DNA of 64,000 bases from JABDBE01 sp049585795 (GCA_049585795.1 JBAVAQ010000072.1:1-64000); one strand, 5' to 3'. Shown: positions 1 through 9,200, counted from the stretch's first letter. The notes: generated by a model from the sequence alone, not told the origin. Translations and numbers: made by a program.

Positions 1-190
1 TCTTTCCCCCGCACACCTACTCTCTCGCCGCCGGAGCGGAGCGAAGCCCCGCACAGCGTAGCGGAGCGCAGGCGGCGCCAGCCATCCCACCCGCTCAATC
101 CGGGCGCTCTTTCATAATGCATTGAGACACTGGCAATGATCTTGAGTCTTCAAGATCGGTGAATCACATGGGGCGTACTTGGGCAATCCT

Positions 191-898
191 TCACGGCTGC
201 GAAGACGCCCTTGTGGTTGTAGGCACGCGGCTGGCATCCAGCGGAACATCGCGCTGAATCACGATCTCCAAGGTTGTGCCGGCGTCGAGTTTCACATCAT
301 TTCCCCGGGTTAGCATAGCGATCGCAGTCCCAATCGCACCGCCAACTCCCGCGCCAATCAATGCACCTTTGCCGCCGTTGCTGAGCCCGCCAACCACGGC
401 TCCGGTTCCGGTCGTACTTGCAACGGTTCCGATTTTCTCGCCTTTCTGGCTGTCGGACTGAATCGTGCCCTCTTGGTCCTTCACCGAAGTCTTATCCACT
501 CCCGGCGCATTTTCCACCGCACCGGGCAGAAGCACGGTGTATCCGCTGGGGTAGATGAGCGTGGTGAAATGCATGAGAACTTCGGCCCGGCCTTTGATGT
601 GGCCTCCGCGCTGGATGTGACTAATTCTCCCTTGCACATAGGTGCCCGCTGGAATCAAAACTCGGCCATTGGCCACAACTGGGAAAGTGGTCTCCGCATA
701 AACCCCATCACCTTCATGCGTCCCCTTGCTCGAAACCGCGTGCTTCAACTCGACCGGAACTTTGGTTCCGGCGGGGATTGTGAGTTCGCTGGCAGCATTT
801 GGAGACGCAGCGGTAGAAGCGGTACCCGGCTTGGCCGCGGGACTCGACTGACCGGCGGCCAAGGCGGTCAAGAAAAACACGCCAAGTATCACGCGCAT
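191..898 (-). CDS. Secreted protein with glycine-rich segment, function unknown
   Basis: About 235 residues. The start at 898 is chosen because it opens a signal peptide (MRVILGVFFLTALAAGQ) and is preceded by GAGAGGTG; an upstream in-frame Met would add an unlikely charged extension. After the signal there is an Ala/Pro-rich linker, then a domain beginning IPAGTKVPVELKHAVSSKG with repeated IPAGT blocks. A glycine-zipper-like stretch (AVVGGLSNGGKGALIGAGVG) near the C-terminus could insert in or pack against a membrane. The IPAGT.V...L domain resembles the TrbI/VirB10-like beta domains of many acidobacterial secreted proteins, but no conjugation genes are nearby, so I infer only an envelope-located protein. 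No operon partner is visible. Confidence 0.7.
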   Translation of the reverse strand: MRVILGVFFLTALAAGQSSPAAKPGTASTAASPNAASELTIPAGTKVPVELKHAVSSKGTHEGDGVYAETTFPVVANGRVLIPAGTYVQGRISHIQRGGHIKGRAEVLMHFTTLIYPSGYTVLLPGAVENAPGVDKTSVKDQEGTIQSDSQKGEKIGTVASTTGTGAVVGGLSNGGKGALIGAGVGGAIGTAIAMLTRGNDVKLDAGTTLEIVIQRDVPLDASRVPTTTRASSQP

Positions 899-1021
899 GA
901 AACACCTCTCGATGACGTTAACGATAATCAGGCCTGCCCGCCTGGTCGCGCCGATATCAATCTCGATGCAGGTACGATGCAAGAAACATGAGGAAAGTTA
1001 GTCGAGGCTGCACGACACGAT

Positions 1022-1297
1022 CTAACCCGCCGAGCGCCTGAGTTCGTTTTCCCGCACATTCCCCATGTATTGCGATTGCAGCTTCTGCGCACAAAGCTCT
1101 CCGCACACATGCAGCGTACCCTCGCGAGCAGCGATCTCTTCGTCCCATGGACACAGATACAACAGCGGCCGATGGTATTCGCCGAAAGAGGTCCACATCA
1201 GCCACCATCGATCGGTCGATCGTTTCAACAGACCACAGTTCGGGCCGGCACAGCGGTAGAAAGAATTCGGCATTGGAAGTTTTGGACTGGCTGACAT
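1022..1297 (-). CDS. Small cysteine-rich protein, probable metal binding, unknown
   Basis: 91 residues, with AGGAG about 12 nt upstream of the start. It carries two cysteine pairs plus an extra Cys: CAGPNC near the N-terminus, LCPWDEE in the middle and HVCGELC toward the C-terminus, a pattern that suggests a structural zinc site. The central tryptophan-rich piece (DRWWLMWTSFGEYHRP) looks like a folded core rather than an out-of-frame translation. I do not recognise a named family. It stands alone between two genes on the same strand and has no evident partner. A shorter start at the internal MPNSFYR (position 1273) is possible. Confidence 0.55.
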   Translation of the reverse strand: MSASPKLPMPNSFYRCAGPNCGLLKRSTDRWWLMWTSFGEYHRPLLYLCPWDEEIAAREGTLHVCGELCAQKLQSQYMGNVRENELRRSAG

Positions 1298-1450
1298 TGC
1301 GGTTCACTTCTCCTGGACGAGCGGCCTGCAAACAAGCGCAACCATTCTAGCCAATATGACCGCCGAGCGCCCAGCATTAAATGCCTCCGCCATGCACAGG
1401 TAGACGAGGAGCCCACGTCCGGTACCCAGCGAAGCTCGAAATATTTGACT

Positions 1451-3847
1451 TTATTTGTAAATGAGATACTTCTGCCGAATCTGAGCGAACTTCTCCAGCG
1501 GCTCGCGCCAATCGTCTGCAATCCGCCGCGGATCGTCACCCCTCGCAATTGCGTCGAAGGCCGATTGGTTCACCAGCAGATCGTTCATACGCTCCATGTG
1601 AAACTGCTCGGGATAAAGCTTGTGCAGCGCCGACGCCAGTTCAATCCCCAGCTCGGGGGCGTCAAACGCATCACGATCCAGCAGAATAATATTGATCCCC
1701 TGACACTTCTGCCCCGCATACGCGCTGGCTGTCGGAGTAAAACTGACGGGCACAAAGCGCACGCCGGAAATCTCTCTCGCATTCAGATACTGCGCCAATT
1801 CGCCACTATTGGTCCAGGGCGCGCCCAGCAATTCAAAGGGAGTATCCGTGCCGCGTCCCACGGAAACATTCGTACCCTCGATTAGCGCGACGCCTGGATA
1901 CAAGGTCGCTTCGGTGAGGCTGCGAAGATTCGGCGACGGATTCACCCACGCCAGGCCCGTCGAATCGTACCAGTCGCCGCGCATCCATCCCTCGGCAGGA
2001 ACAACCTGCAGTCGTGCATTGATGTTGTGCTCGACATTAAACATTTTCGCCAGCTCGCCCATGGTCATTCCGTGGCGCACGGGCAGAGAATCATAGTTGG
2101 TAAAACTTTCATGGCCGGGATCGGGGATCGGCCCTTGCACAAACGATCCGGTAATCGGATTGGGCCGGTCGAGCACGATGATGTCGATTCCGGCCTTGGC
2201 TGCGCCTTCTAGAAAATATCCCAGCGTGGTTTCGTAAGTGTAGAAGCGCACGCCGGCATCCTGAATATCGACGACGACGGCATCGAGCGTCTTCAACACT
2301 TCGAGCGAAGGCCGCCGCGCGGCATCGGTTGCCCCGTAAACGCTGTAGACCGGAACGCCCGTTGCTGCGTCCTTCGAATTGCCAATGTCGGTGGTGTCCA
2401 GAGAGCCCGTCACTCCATGCTCCGGGCTAAAAATGGCATCGAGCGAAACTCCCGCCGCCTGGTCCAGAACATCAATGGTGCGGCGTCCCTGCAAATCCAC
2501 TCCTGTTTGGTTGGTCAGCAATCCAATTTGTTTCTTTTCCGTTGTTCCGCGAATGAGGTCAAAGCCGCGCGCTTCGAGTACGTCGATTCCCGTCTTTATT
2601 TCGCCGTTGCGAGAGACCATTCGACGCTCGCCCGTCTCCGCCTCGTTGTACCCCGTGATGCTCTTGCATTGCAGCGCGGTCTTTTCAGCCGTGGTGAGCG
2701 GCAGAGCCGCAGCCACGGCCGTCGCAATTTTCGAGCGCAATGCGACCGCACTTCCCTTCCCGCGCGGATGCACCGCGTTGGTCAGCACAATGATGTACGT
2801 CCGCGTCGTGGGATCGATCCACAACGAAGTCCCAGTGAATCCCGTGTGCCCAAACGAGCCCACCGGCAACAAATCGCCGCGGTTGCTCGAAAAAGGGGAA
2901 TCAATATCCCACCCAAAGCCGCGCAGGACCGGCGATGTCGGCGGCTGCTCGGGCGTGGTCATTTTCTCAATTGTCAATGGAGACAGAATCACGCTGCCGT
3001 CCAGCAAAGCTTGGGCAAACTTGGCTAGATCGTCGGCGGTCGAGAACAGCCCTGCCTGCCCACCCACGCCACCCATCCGTCGAACCGTGGGATCGTGTAC
3101 CACTCCGCGCAGCATTTTGTCATGCTCGTCATACTGCGTCGGCGCAATCTTCGGCAACCAGGAAGCCGGGGGCAGAAACCGCGTGCGCGTCATTTTCAGC
3201 GGAGCAAAAATATTCTTCTCGCAATACTCCTGCAGGGACATTCCTGATACCCGCTCCATCAGAGCGCCGAGCACGATAAAATTCACGTCGCTATACAGGA
3301 ATCGCGAACCCGGCGGGTAGATGGGCTTCTCTGCGCACGCCATGCGCAATGCCGTTTCGCGGCCCTCCCACGGCTGCGATAAATCCAGATCTTTGGGCAT
3401 GCCGGAAAAATGTGTGAGTAGTTCGCGAACCGTGATTTCCTCTTTGCCATTTTCCCCGAATTCCGGGATGTACTTGGCCACGGGGTCGTTGAGGCGAATC
3501 TCGCCTTTCTGCACCAGTTGCATCACCGCCGTGGTGGTCGCCACCACTTTGGTGAGCGAAGCCAAATCGAAAATCGTATCTACGGTCATGGCCTCGCGCC
3601 GCGGTTCGAGCGCGCGCTCGCCGAATGCCTTGCGATAAATCACCTGGCCATCGTGCCCGACCAGCACGACCGCGCCCGGAATTTGCCCATCGCGGATGGC
3701 TTCCTGCACGATTGAGTCAATGACGCCCAGGCCGCGCGAAGGAGTTGCTTTTCGCCCAACAGCCAGCACGGGCAGCGCGGAAAAGAGAAACGTCATCCAT
3801 ACAAAGCCGGAGACGCACCGTCGGAGGCGTGCACACTGATTCATCAT
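1451..3847 (-). CDS. Fusion: serine hydrolase (beta-lactamase fold) + NamZ-like DUF1343 exo-muramidase
   Basis: 798 residues with an N-terminal signal-like hydrophobic segment (about 11-30). Residues 40-385 are a class C beta-lactamase/AmiE-type serine hydrolase with the S97-L-T-K100 nucleophile motif, Y185-S-D and H334-T-G. Residues about 418-798 are a DUF1343 domain (IGLLTNQTGV, FSPEHGVTG, DIQDAGVRFYTYE, RPNPITG), the family of Bacillus subtilis NamZ (YbbC), an exo-beta-N-acetylmuramidase. In B. subtilis the amidase/esterase-like YbbE, NamZ and MurQ are encoded together for MurNAc salvage; here the first two are one polypeptide and murQ lies 2.5 kb away. The inferred role is periplasmic trimming of peptidoglycan fragments to free MurNAc. 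Both domains look full length. Confidence 0.88.
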   Translation of the reverse strand: MMNQCARLRRCVSGFVWMTFLFSALPVLAVGRKATPSRGLGVIDSIVQEAIRDGQIPGAVVLVGHDGQVIYRKAFGERALEPRREAMTVDTIFDLASLTKVVATTTAVMQLVQKGEIRLNDPVAKYIPEFGENGKEEITVRELLTHFSGMPKDLDLSQPWEGRETALRMACAEKPIYPPGSRFLYSDVNFIVLGALMERVSGMSLQEYCEKNIFAPLKMTRTRFLPPASWLPKIAPTQYDEHDKMLRGVVHDPTVRRMGGVGGQAGLFSTADDLAKFAQALLDGSVILSPLTIEKMTTPEQPPTSPVLRGFGWDIDSPFSSNRGDLLPVGSFGHTGFTGTSLWIDPTTRTYIIVLTNAVHPRGKGSAVALRSKIATAVAAALPLTTAEKTALQCKSITGYNEAETGERRMVSRNGEIKTGIDVLEARGFDLIRGTTEKKQIGLLTNQTGVDLQGRRTIDVLDQAAGVSLDAIFSPEHGVTGSLDTTDIGNSKDAATGVPVYSVYGATDAARRPSLEVLKTLDAVVVDIQDAGVRFYTYETTLGYFLEGAAKAGIDIIVLDRPNPITGSFVQGPIPDPGHESFTNYDSLPVRHGMTMGELAKMFNVEHNINARLQVVPAEGWMRGDWYDSTGLAWVNPSPNLRSLTEATLYPGVALIEGTNVSVGRGTDTPFELLGAPWTNSGELAQYLNAREISGVRFVPVSFTPTASAYAGQKCQGINIILLDRDAFDAPELGIELASALHKLYPEQFHMERMNDLLVNQSAFDAIARGDDPRRIADDWREPLEKFAQIRQKYLIYK

Positions 3848-3976
3848 GCCGATACTCTGACTCTACACAAGCCTGGCAACCCGCTCAACAAACCGAAGTA
3901 AGGAGTGCCATGTGTGCCAAATGGAAGATGGGTTCCCGGACGGCCGGACATGTTACAAAAGATAATGGATCGATCC

Positions 3977-4576
3977 ATGAACGTCATTGGCAGATTCCGT
4001 TCCGCCCTTGCATTTCTTTTCTTGTTGTCTGTTGCGCGTCCGCTTCATGCGCAATCCGAAGCGGACCGGCGGAATTGGGACCTCGCCGTCTGGGCCGCTG
4101 GCGAGACCGGCGAAGAGAACACCAACTCTTTTGCCGAGGCGCAGATCCTGACCGCGGGAGTTTTCATAGGCAAAGAACTGACCGATGAAATCGGCAGCGG
4201 TTGGCGGCGCGGACGCCTTGAATTCGGAATCTCCGTGATCCCTCTCTTTCGCCAATTCCGCGCCGAGACAATCTACGGCGGTGGCTTTGAGCCGGTCATT
4301 TTGCGCTGGAACTCCAGCCTCCACACCAGTCATCTCGCGCCCTACATCGAATTGGCCGGAGGCGCAGTTCGCACCAATACCAACTTCCCCACCGGAGACA
4401 CTTCAGATTTCAACTTCACCGCCCGCGGCGGCGGCGGCATTCAGGTCTTCACCAAGCGCCGGCAATTTGTGGACATCGGCTGCCGATGGTCGCACATCTC
4501 GAACGCGAATCTGGGTACCAGGAACCCCGAGTTCAACGGAATCCAGGTAAGCGTGGGCTACCATTGGATCCGCTAA
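3977..4576 (+). CDS. PagL-like acyloxyacyl hydrolase / lipid A 3-O-deacylase family outer-membrane protein
   Basis: About 199 residues with a signal peptide (SALAFLFLLSVARPLHAQ) and beta-barrel-like alternation ending in an aromatic-Arg terminus (GYHWIR). The C-terminal motif WSHISNANLG matches the HxS active-site region of PagL lipid A deacylases, giving H173 and S175. The position I align with the PagL catalytic glutamate is Gln190 (NGIQ), so activity is not assured; many relatives may share this. The start is uncertain: ATG at 3965 or 3977, neither with a strong ribosome site. It is transcribed away from the NamZ fusion and toward the serine hydrolase downstream. The inferred location is the outer membrane, acting on lipid A acyl chains. 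Confidence 0.75.
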   Translation: MNVIGRFRSALAFLFLLSVARPLHAQSEADRRNWDLAVWAAGETGEENTNSFAEAQILTAGVFIGKELTDEIGSGWRRGRLEFGISVIPLFRQFRAETIYGGGFEPVILRWNSSLHTSHLAPYIELAGGAVRTNTNFPTGDTSDFNFTARGGGGIQVFTKRRQFVDIGCRWSHISNANLGTRNPEFNGIQVSVGYHWIR

Positions 4577-4702
4577 CTGAGAACCGAGAACGACGAACTG
4601 ACAACTGGTTTTCGGTCATCGGTTTTATTAGAGCCCATCAGCCGTGATCTTTACGCGTTCCGGGAACTTTGTTATAAACCGAACATCGAGCACTCGACCT
4701 CT

Positions 4703-5836
4703 TTGCCGAAGCCCTTCCCGGGAGCAAATTCCGCCGCTGGGATCAAAGCGCCCGTTCCGGCTGATCACCAGCAGGACGTGGTTTTCGCGCCCGCTTTTGA
4801 ATTACTACGACAGGCCATTGCCGATCGTGTCTTCCCGGCAGCTTCGGTAGCCGTCACGCACCGTGGCAATCTCGTCGCGCTGAAGGCCTTTGGCCGTTTC
4901 ACCTACGAAGCAAACTCTCCCGAAGCAACAGCAGACACCGTATTCGATCTTGCTTCCCTCACAAAGGTCATCGCCACCACCAGCATGGCCATGATTTTGT
5001 ACGAACGAGGTTTACTTGACCTGGATTTGCCAGTCGTGGCCGCTGTAGGAGAGTTCGCGGGAGAAGACCCACGCCGCGATGCCGTGACCGTGCGCATGTT
5101 GCTGGCGCACTCCTCGGGATTGCCTGCGTACGAAAAGCTCTTTCTGCGCGCTAAGACGCGAGATGGACTTCTTTCCGCCGCCTTCGCCACTCCGCTCGTA
5201 GCGGATCCCGGCGCGAAGGCCGAATATAGCGATATCGGTTTCATCATCCTGGGAGTAGCGCTCGAGCGGATTGCTGACGAATCTCTCGACCGCTTTTGCC
5301 AGCACGAAGTCTTCGGGCCCTTGGCAATGACACACACAGCGTTTAACCCGCCATTGGCGTGGCGAGCGTCCATCCCGCCCACGGCGAACGATGAATCTTT
5401 TCGTCACCGCGTCATTCAGGGAGAAGTGCAGGACGAAAATGCCAGCGTGATGGGCGAAGTTGCCCCGCACGCGGGCCTGTTTGCCAGCGCCGGAGATCTC
5501 GCCATCTTTGCCCATGCGATGCTCTCCGGAGGGTGCCCTATCCTTCGCCCGGAAACGGTAGCACTGTTCACGCGTCGCGAATCTTCCCCGTCCGGCACGT
5601 CGCGCGCCCTGGGTTGGGACACGCCATCATCGCCATCGCAATCGGGAAAATATTTCTCGACCAATGCATTCGGCCATCTCGGCTACAGCGGAACCTCGTT
5701 GTGGATTGACCGGGATCGCCAACTGTCCATAACCTTTCTAACCAACCGCACCTGGCCGGATTGCAAGAACGAAGCCATCAAGCAACTCCGCCCCAAGTTT
5801 CACGATGCCGTAGTTGAATCGTTGGGAGGCCCGTAA
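4703..5836 (+). CDS. Serine hydrolase, beta-lactamase/AmiE-like family
   Basis: 377 residues if the TTG at 4703 is used; no in-frame ATG precedes the conserved core. The fold markers are S85-L-T-K88, the YSD tyrosine motif and FGHLGYSGTSLWID (H-x-G box). It is closely similar in layout to the N-terminal half of the NamZ fusion upstream, with the same PxxxVFDLASLTKV block, which suggests an old duplication. Unlike that protein it has no signal peptide, so a cytoplasmic site of action is likely. In the murein-salvage setting (murQ follows) an amidase or esterase acting on muropeptides or MurNAc-peptides is a reasonable guess, but the substrate cannot be read from sequence. Confidence 0.8.
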   Translation: MPKPFPGANSAAGIKAPVPADHQQDVVFAPAFELLRQAIADRVFPAASVAVTHRGNLVALKAFGRFTYEANSPEATADTVFDLASLTKVIATTSMAMILYERGLLDLDLPVVAAVGEFAGEDPRRDAVTVRMLLAHSSGLPAYEKLFLRAKTRDGLLSAAFATPLVADPGAKAEYSDIGFIILGVALERIADESLDRFCQHEVFGPLAMTHTAFNPPLAWRASIPPTANDESFRHRVIQGEVQDENASVMGEVAPHAGLFASAGDLAIFAHAMLSGGCPILRPETVALFTRRESSPSGTSRALGWDTPSSPSQSGKYFSTNAFGHLGYSGTSLWIDRDRQLSITFLTNRTWPDCKNEAIKQLRPKFHDAVVESLGGP

Positions 5837-5946
5837 TGTTTGCTGATGCACACGTAGCCCCGGCCACGGCCCTCGTGTAATTGCCTCGGTTGAACAATTA
5901 CCCACTGAGCGCCGTGCGGTAGTAAGCTGTTTCGAGTCAAGACCAC

Positions 5947-6287
5947 ATGGAACGCATACATACGGCGTTAACGTTTTCTAAATGGGCTTCGGAGTTCACG
6001 ATCGTTCCCCCAATTTGCTTGGCATTCGCTCTCGGCGCGATCAGTCTGGTCTGGGCAGCAGTGAAGCAGCGACCATTCCAGACGGGCCTTTGGAAGCCAC
6101 ACCACTGGCTAGTGCTTACTCACTTGCTATTCTTCGCGGCTACGCGTCGCTCGCCTCATGTGGGTTTTGGATTTGGGGCATGAAAGGATTTCGGTGGTAC
6201 GCGACCAGCCTGATGGCTTTAGCCGAACGAGTCACGTGCAGCGCGCTGTTCGTAGCGGGCATGTCGGTAACCGGCGACTGGTTGTAG
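5947..6287 (+). pseudogene. Small membrane protein, frameshifted
   Basis: Two overlapping frames each hold half of what looks like one membrane protein. The first frame from ATG 5947 gives a hydrophobic segment (PPICLAFALGAISLVWAAV) and HWLVLTHLLFFA. The second frame ends with a coherent helix pair (SLASCGFWIWGMKGFRW and TCSALFVAGMSVTGDWL) and stops at 6287. The frames cross around 6110-6150, where an indel or small deletion must have occurred. Neither half makes a sensible protein alone. It sits between the serine hydrolase and murQ. A sequencing error is an alternative to genuine decay. Confidence 0.5.
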
Positions 6288-6357
6288 CCCAGCAGCGCAA
6301 CATCAACCCGGAAACTTTATCGATGAAGTCAATTGCTGAAACGTCGGAGACAAACGG

Positions 6358-7284
6358 TTGAGACGCGTTATCACCACTGCGAAGCTAAGCCACCTTGCCA
6401 CCGAGCAGCCCAACCGCGCCGCCAGAAATCTCGACCAGAAGTCCTCGCTCGAAATCGCTGAAATCATCAATGCTGAGGACGCCAAAGTTGCCGCCGCCGT
6501 GAAAGCTGCCTTGCCGCAGATCGCTCGCGGAATCGATCTGATCGCAAAAGGTATCAAACAAGGAGGCCGACTGATCTACATCGGCACCGGAACCAGCGGC
6601 CGTCTCGGCGCGCTCGACGCCTCTGAGTGTCCGCCCACATTTAATACCGATCCCAAGACCGTGCAGTTCATCATCGCCGGAGGAATCAAAGCGCTGTACA
6701 GCGCCACCGAAGCCAGCGAGGACTCGCGCGAACTCGGCGAGCTGGAAATGGCGAAAAAGAAGCCCGGAAAGAATGACGTTGTTGTTGGAATCGCCGCCAG
6801 CGGTCGCACTCCATTCACTATTGCTGCCGTCGCGTATGCCCGCCGTCACGGGGCCAAAACTATTGCCGTCACCTGCAACGCAGGATCTCCGCTGGAAAAA
6901 GCCGCGCACTTCGCCATCGTCGCCGAGGTTGGTCCCGAAGTCATTGCGGGATCGAGCCGCATGAAAGCCGGATCGGCGCAAAAGATGATCCTAAACATGC
7001 TCTCGAGCGGGGCCATGACTCGCCTCGGCTACGTCTACGGCAACCTGATGATTAACGTCCACGTAAAGAATTACAAGCTCCGCGAACGGGGCCTAACCAT
7101 GCTGCAACAAGCCGCTGGAATTACTCGCGAAGCCGCCGAGCAGGCCCTGCAAGCCACCGGAGACGATGTTCCCGTAGCGTTAGTCATGTTGCAAGCCGAG
7201 GTAAGCCGGCCGCAAGCAATCGAAGCGTTGAAGGCAACACGAGGCCACGTCCGCCAAGCCATCAACGCCGCCCGCGCTTTGTAG
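6358..7284 (+). CDS. murQ: N-acetylmuramic acid 6-phosphate etherase MurQ
   Basis: 308 residues, TTG start with CGGAGA nine bases upstream. A SIS-domain protein with the MurQ signature GTGTSGRLGALDASECPPTF; E90 corresponds to the catalytic glutamate of the family. A second signature, SSRMKAGSAQK, follows, and the C-terminal helical domain (EAAEQALQATGDD) is present. MurQ cleaves the D-lactyl ether of MurNAc-6-phosphate to GlcNAc-6-phosphate in the cytoplasm, feeding amino-sugar reuse. No MurP transporter or MurNAc kinase is visible in the window, so the source of MurNAc-6-P is unresolved. It is followed by a strong terminator before murA. Confidence 0.95.
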   Translation: MRRVITTAKLSHLATEQPNRAARNLDQKSSLEIAEIINAEDAKVAAAVKAALPQIARGIDLIAKGIKQGGRLIYIGTGTSGRLGALDASECPPTFNTDPKTVQFIIAGGIKALYSATEASEDSRELGELEMAKKKPGKNDVVVGIAASGRTPFTIAAVAYARRHGAKTIAVTCNAGSPLEKAAHFAIVAEVGPEVIAGSSRMKAGSAQKMILNMLSSGAMTRLGYVYGNLMINVHVKNYKLRERGLTMLQQAAGITREAAEQALQATGDDVPVALVMLQAEVSRPQAIEALKATRGHVRQAINAARAL

Positions 7285-7304
7285 CGCTGCCAAACTCACA
7301 TGGA

Positions 7305-7350
7305 GACAGCCGCCCCCGGCTGTCCAGTCGAGCGAAGCTCGACTTTTTCT
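7305..7350 (+). terminator. Double hairpin terminator after murQ
   Basis: First an 8-bp stem GACAGCCG/CGGCTGTC (7305-7324), then a perfect 8-bp stem AGTCGAGC-GAA-GCTCGACT (7326-7344) followed directly by TTTTCT. The second hairpin is a textbook intrinsic terminator and separates murQ from murA transcription. Confidence 0.85.
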
Positions 7351-7523
7351 GCCCCTCGCAAAGATCCATCCACAGGCCGTGCCCTTCCGATTAACAAATT
7401 CACATCCACCACCAACCGGTTTCGCCCGTACAATATCTCAGCGCCACAGATTGGACGGACCCCATGAGCCTCGCAGTTGCTCACCGTCTGCAGCGTGCGA
7501 CGTGGTTACAGGAAAATCGCGAT

Positions 7524-8828
7524 ATGGATAAATTCGTAATACGCGGCGGCAATCCGCTGCTGGGAACAATTCGCGTCAGCGGCGCCAAGAACGCCGCGCT
7601 TCCCGCTATGGCCGCCGCTCTGCTCACAGAGGAACCAGTCGTTCTCGAAAACATTCCGCAGGTCCGCGACATTGAGACCACACGCAAGCTCCTCGCCGCC
7701 ATGGGCGCCGAAGTCGAACTGGGATACGGACGCGCCCAGCATCGCACTACTATCTCCTGCAAGAATCTGACCGCGCCCGAGGCGTCTTACGAACTGGTCA
7801 AGACCATGCGTGCTTCGACGCTCGTACTCGGCCCGCTCGTAGCCCGTTGCGGCCGCGCCCGTGTCTCACTCCCCGGCGGCTGCGCGATTGGCGGCCGTCC
7901 CATTGACCTGCATATCAAAGGACTCGAGCTCCTCGGCGCGACCATCACGCAGGATCACGGATATGTTGAAGCCACTGCAAAACGGCTGCACGGTGGAGAA
8001 CTTCTTTTCGACAAGATCACCGTAACCGGCACCGAAGATCTGCTCATGGCGGCGACTCTCGCGGATGGCGAAACTATCATGCAAAACTGCGCGCGCGAGC
8101 CTGAGGTCGCCGACCTCGCCGACTTGCTCAATAAGATGGGGGCTCGGATTGAAGGCGCTGGTACTTCGACCATCCGGGTAAAGGGGGTCAGCAAATTGCA
8201 CGGAGCTCGGCACCGCATTATTCCTGACCGCATCGAGGCCGCCACGTTCATCATCGCCGGCGCGCTCACCGGCGGAGACCTCAACGTGTCGGGTTGCGAT
8301 CCGCGTCATCTGGGAGCGCTGCTTGAGAAGTTAAAGGAAGTCGGCGTGAAGACCGCGCACACTGCAGACTCAGTTCGCGTCATGGGTGACAATCCGCCGA
8401 AAGCCGCTGACATGATCACTGAGGAATATCCCGGCTTCCCCACCGACGTGCAGGCGCAATACATGGCCTTGGCGACGCAGGCCGACGGCGCTTCGATCAT
8501 CACCGAAAACATTTTCGAAAACCGCTTCATGCACGCCCAGGAACTGGTACGCATGGGCGCAAACATCAAGATTGAAGGTCGCCGTGCCGTGGTTCGTGGC
8601 AAAACACCGTTGAGCGCCGCCGCCGTCCTGGCTTCCGACTTGCGCGCGTCGGCATCGTTGGTGCTGGCTGCTCTGGTTGCCGACGGTGAAACTATTATCG
8701 ACCGCGTTTATCACATCGATCGCGGCTACGAACACATTGAAGAAAAACTACGCGGAGTGGGAGCCCAGATTCGGCGCATCGGCGAAATACTTCCGAAAAA
8801 GGCAGCCGCGCCGGCCGCACGAGGGTAA
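7524..8828 (+). CDS. murA: UDP-N-acetylglucosamine 1-carboxyvinyltransferase MurA
   Basis: 434 residues from the ATG at 7524, which has AGGAAA upstream and matches the usual MDKFVIRGGNPL start; an ATG at 7464 would add 20 atypical residues. Catalyses transfer of enolpyruvate from PEP to UDP-GlcNAc, the first committed step of peptidoglycan synthesis in the cytoplasm. Visible motifs are SGAKNAALP, the active-site loop PGGC120AIGGRP with the PEP/fosfomycin-reactive cysteine, and EEYPGFPTDVQAQ. Full length for the family. Its closeness to murQ puts cell-wall salvage and de novo synthesis side by side, though the terminator between them argues against one transcript. Confidence 0.97.
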   Translation: MDKFVIRGGNPLLGTIRVSGAKNAALPAMAAALLTEEPVVLENIPQVRDIETTRKLLAAMGAEVELGYGRAQHRTTISCKNLTAPEASYELVKTMRASTLVLGPLVARCGRARVSLPGGCAIGGRPIDLHIKGLELLGATITQDHGYVEATAKRLHGGELLFDKITVTGTEDLLMAATLADGETIMQNCAREPEVADLADLLNKMGARIEGAGTSTIRVKGVSKLHGARHRIIPDRIEAATFIIAGALTGGDLNVSGCDPRHLGALLEKLKEVGVKTAHTADSVRVMGDNPPKAADMITEEYPGFPTDVQAQYMALATQADGASIITENIFENRFMHAQELVRMGANIKIEGRRAVVRGKTPLSAAAVLASDLRASASLVLAALVADGETIIDRVYHIDRGYEHIEEKLRGVGAQIRRIGEILPKKAAAPAARG

Positions 8829-9085
8829 AACCCTCATCGCGGAGACACAGCTTCAGGTAGGAGGGAGAAGCAAGCCGCGGGAAAGATCTAAAGTTTGGGG
8901 AGGCGATCGTGAGGGTCGAACGTCAGCCTCGCTGAACGCTAACCCATGACCGCCCTTTAAAGTAGCCGTCGAACTTGTTCAGTCTAGCCGATGTTTCTGC
9001 CGCAGCCAATACAGTAAACCCTGTATTCGCGCCTGAGCATTAACGTATGACCAGAACAGCTCATCCTGAAGAAAAACTAGAATTT

Positions 9086-9130
9086 TGTCATCCTGAATCC
9101 GGCTTCAGCCGGATGAAGGATCTCGCGCGC
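9086..9130. repeat. Dispersed intergenic repeat (GTCATCCTGA...GAAGGATCTCGC)
   Basis: Begins TGTCATCCTGAATCC and ends GAAGGATCTCGCGCGC, enclosing a 7-bp stem ATCCGGC/GCCGGAT. A related copy occurs at 26295-26330 and diverged relatives at 10857-10880 and 19838-19917. Always between genes. Function unknown. Confidence 0.55.
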
Positions 9131-9175
9131 AGTGATTACGCTGGGGTGGCCCACCCTTCACTCCAGGCAATAGGA

Positions 9176-9200
9176 AAGCCGCGAACCCCAGTCGCGGCTT
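9176..9200 (-). terminator. Probable terminator of the 82-residue zinc-binding protein gene
   Basis: Perfect 8-bp stem AAGCCGCG/CGCGGCTT with a 9-nt loop, 27 bases past the stop of the minus-strand gene; read on the minus strand it is followed by TTTCC. Confidence 0.55.

Noticed and set aside
2379..3320. 313-codon frame antisense to the NamZ fusion gene
   Set aside because: Low-complexity Ser/Arg-rich translation typical of the opposite strand of a high-GC gene; no ribosome site; the sense gene has all catalytic motifs.
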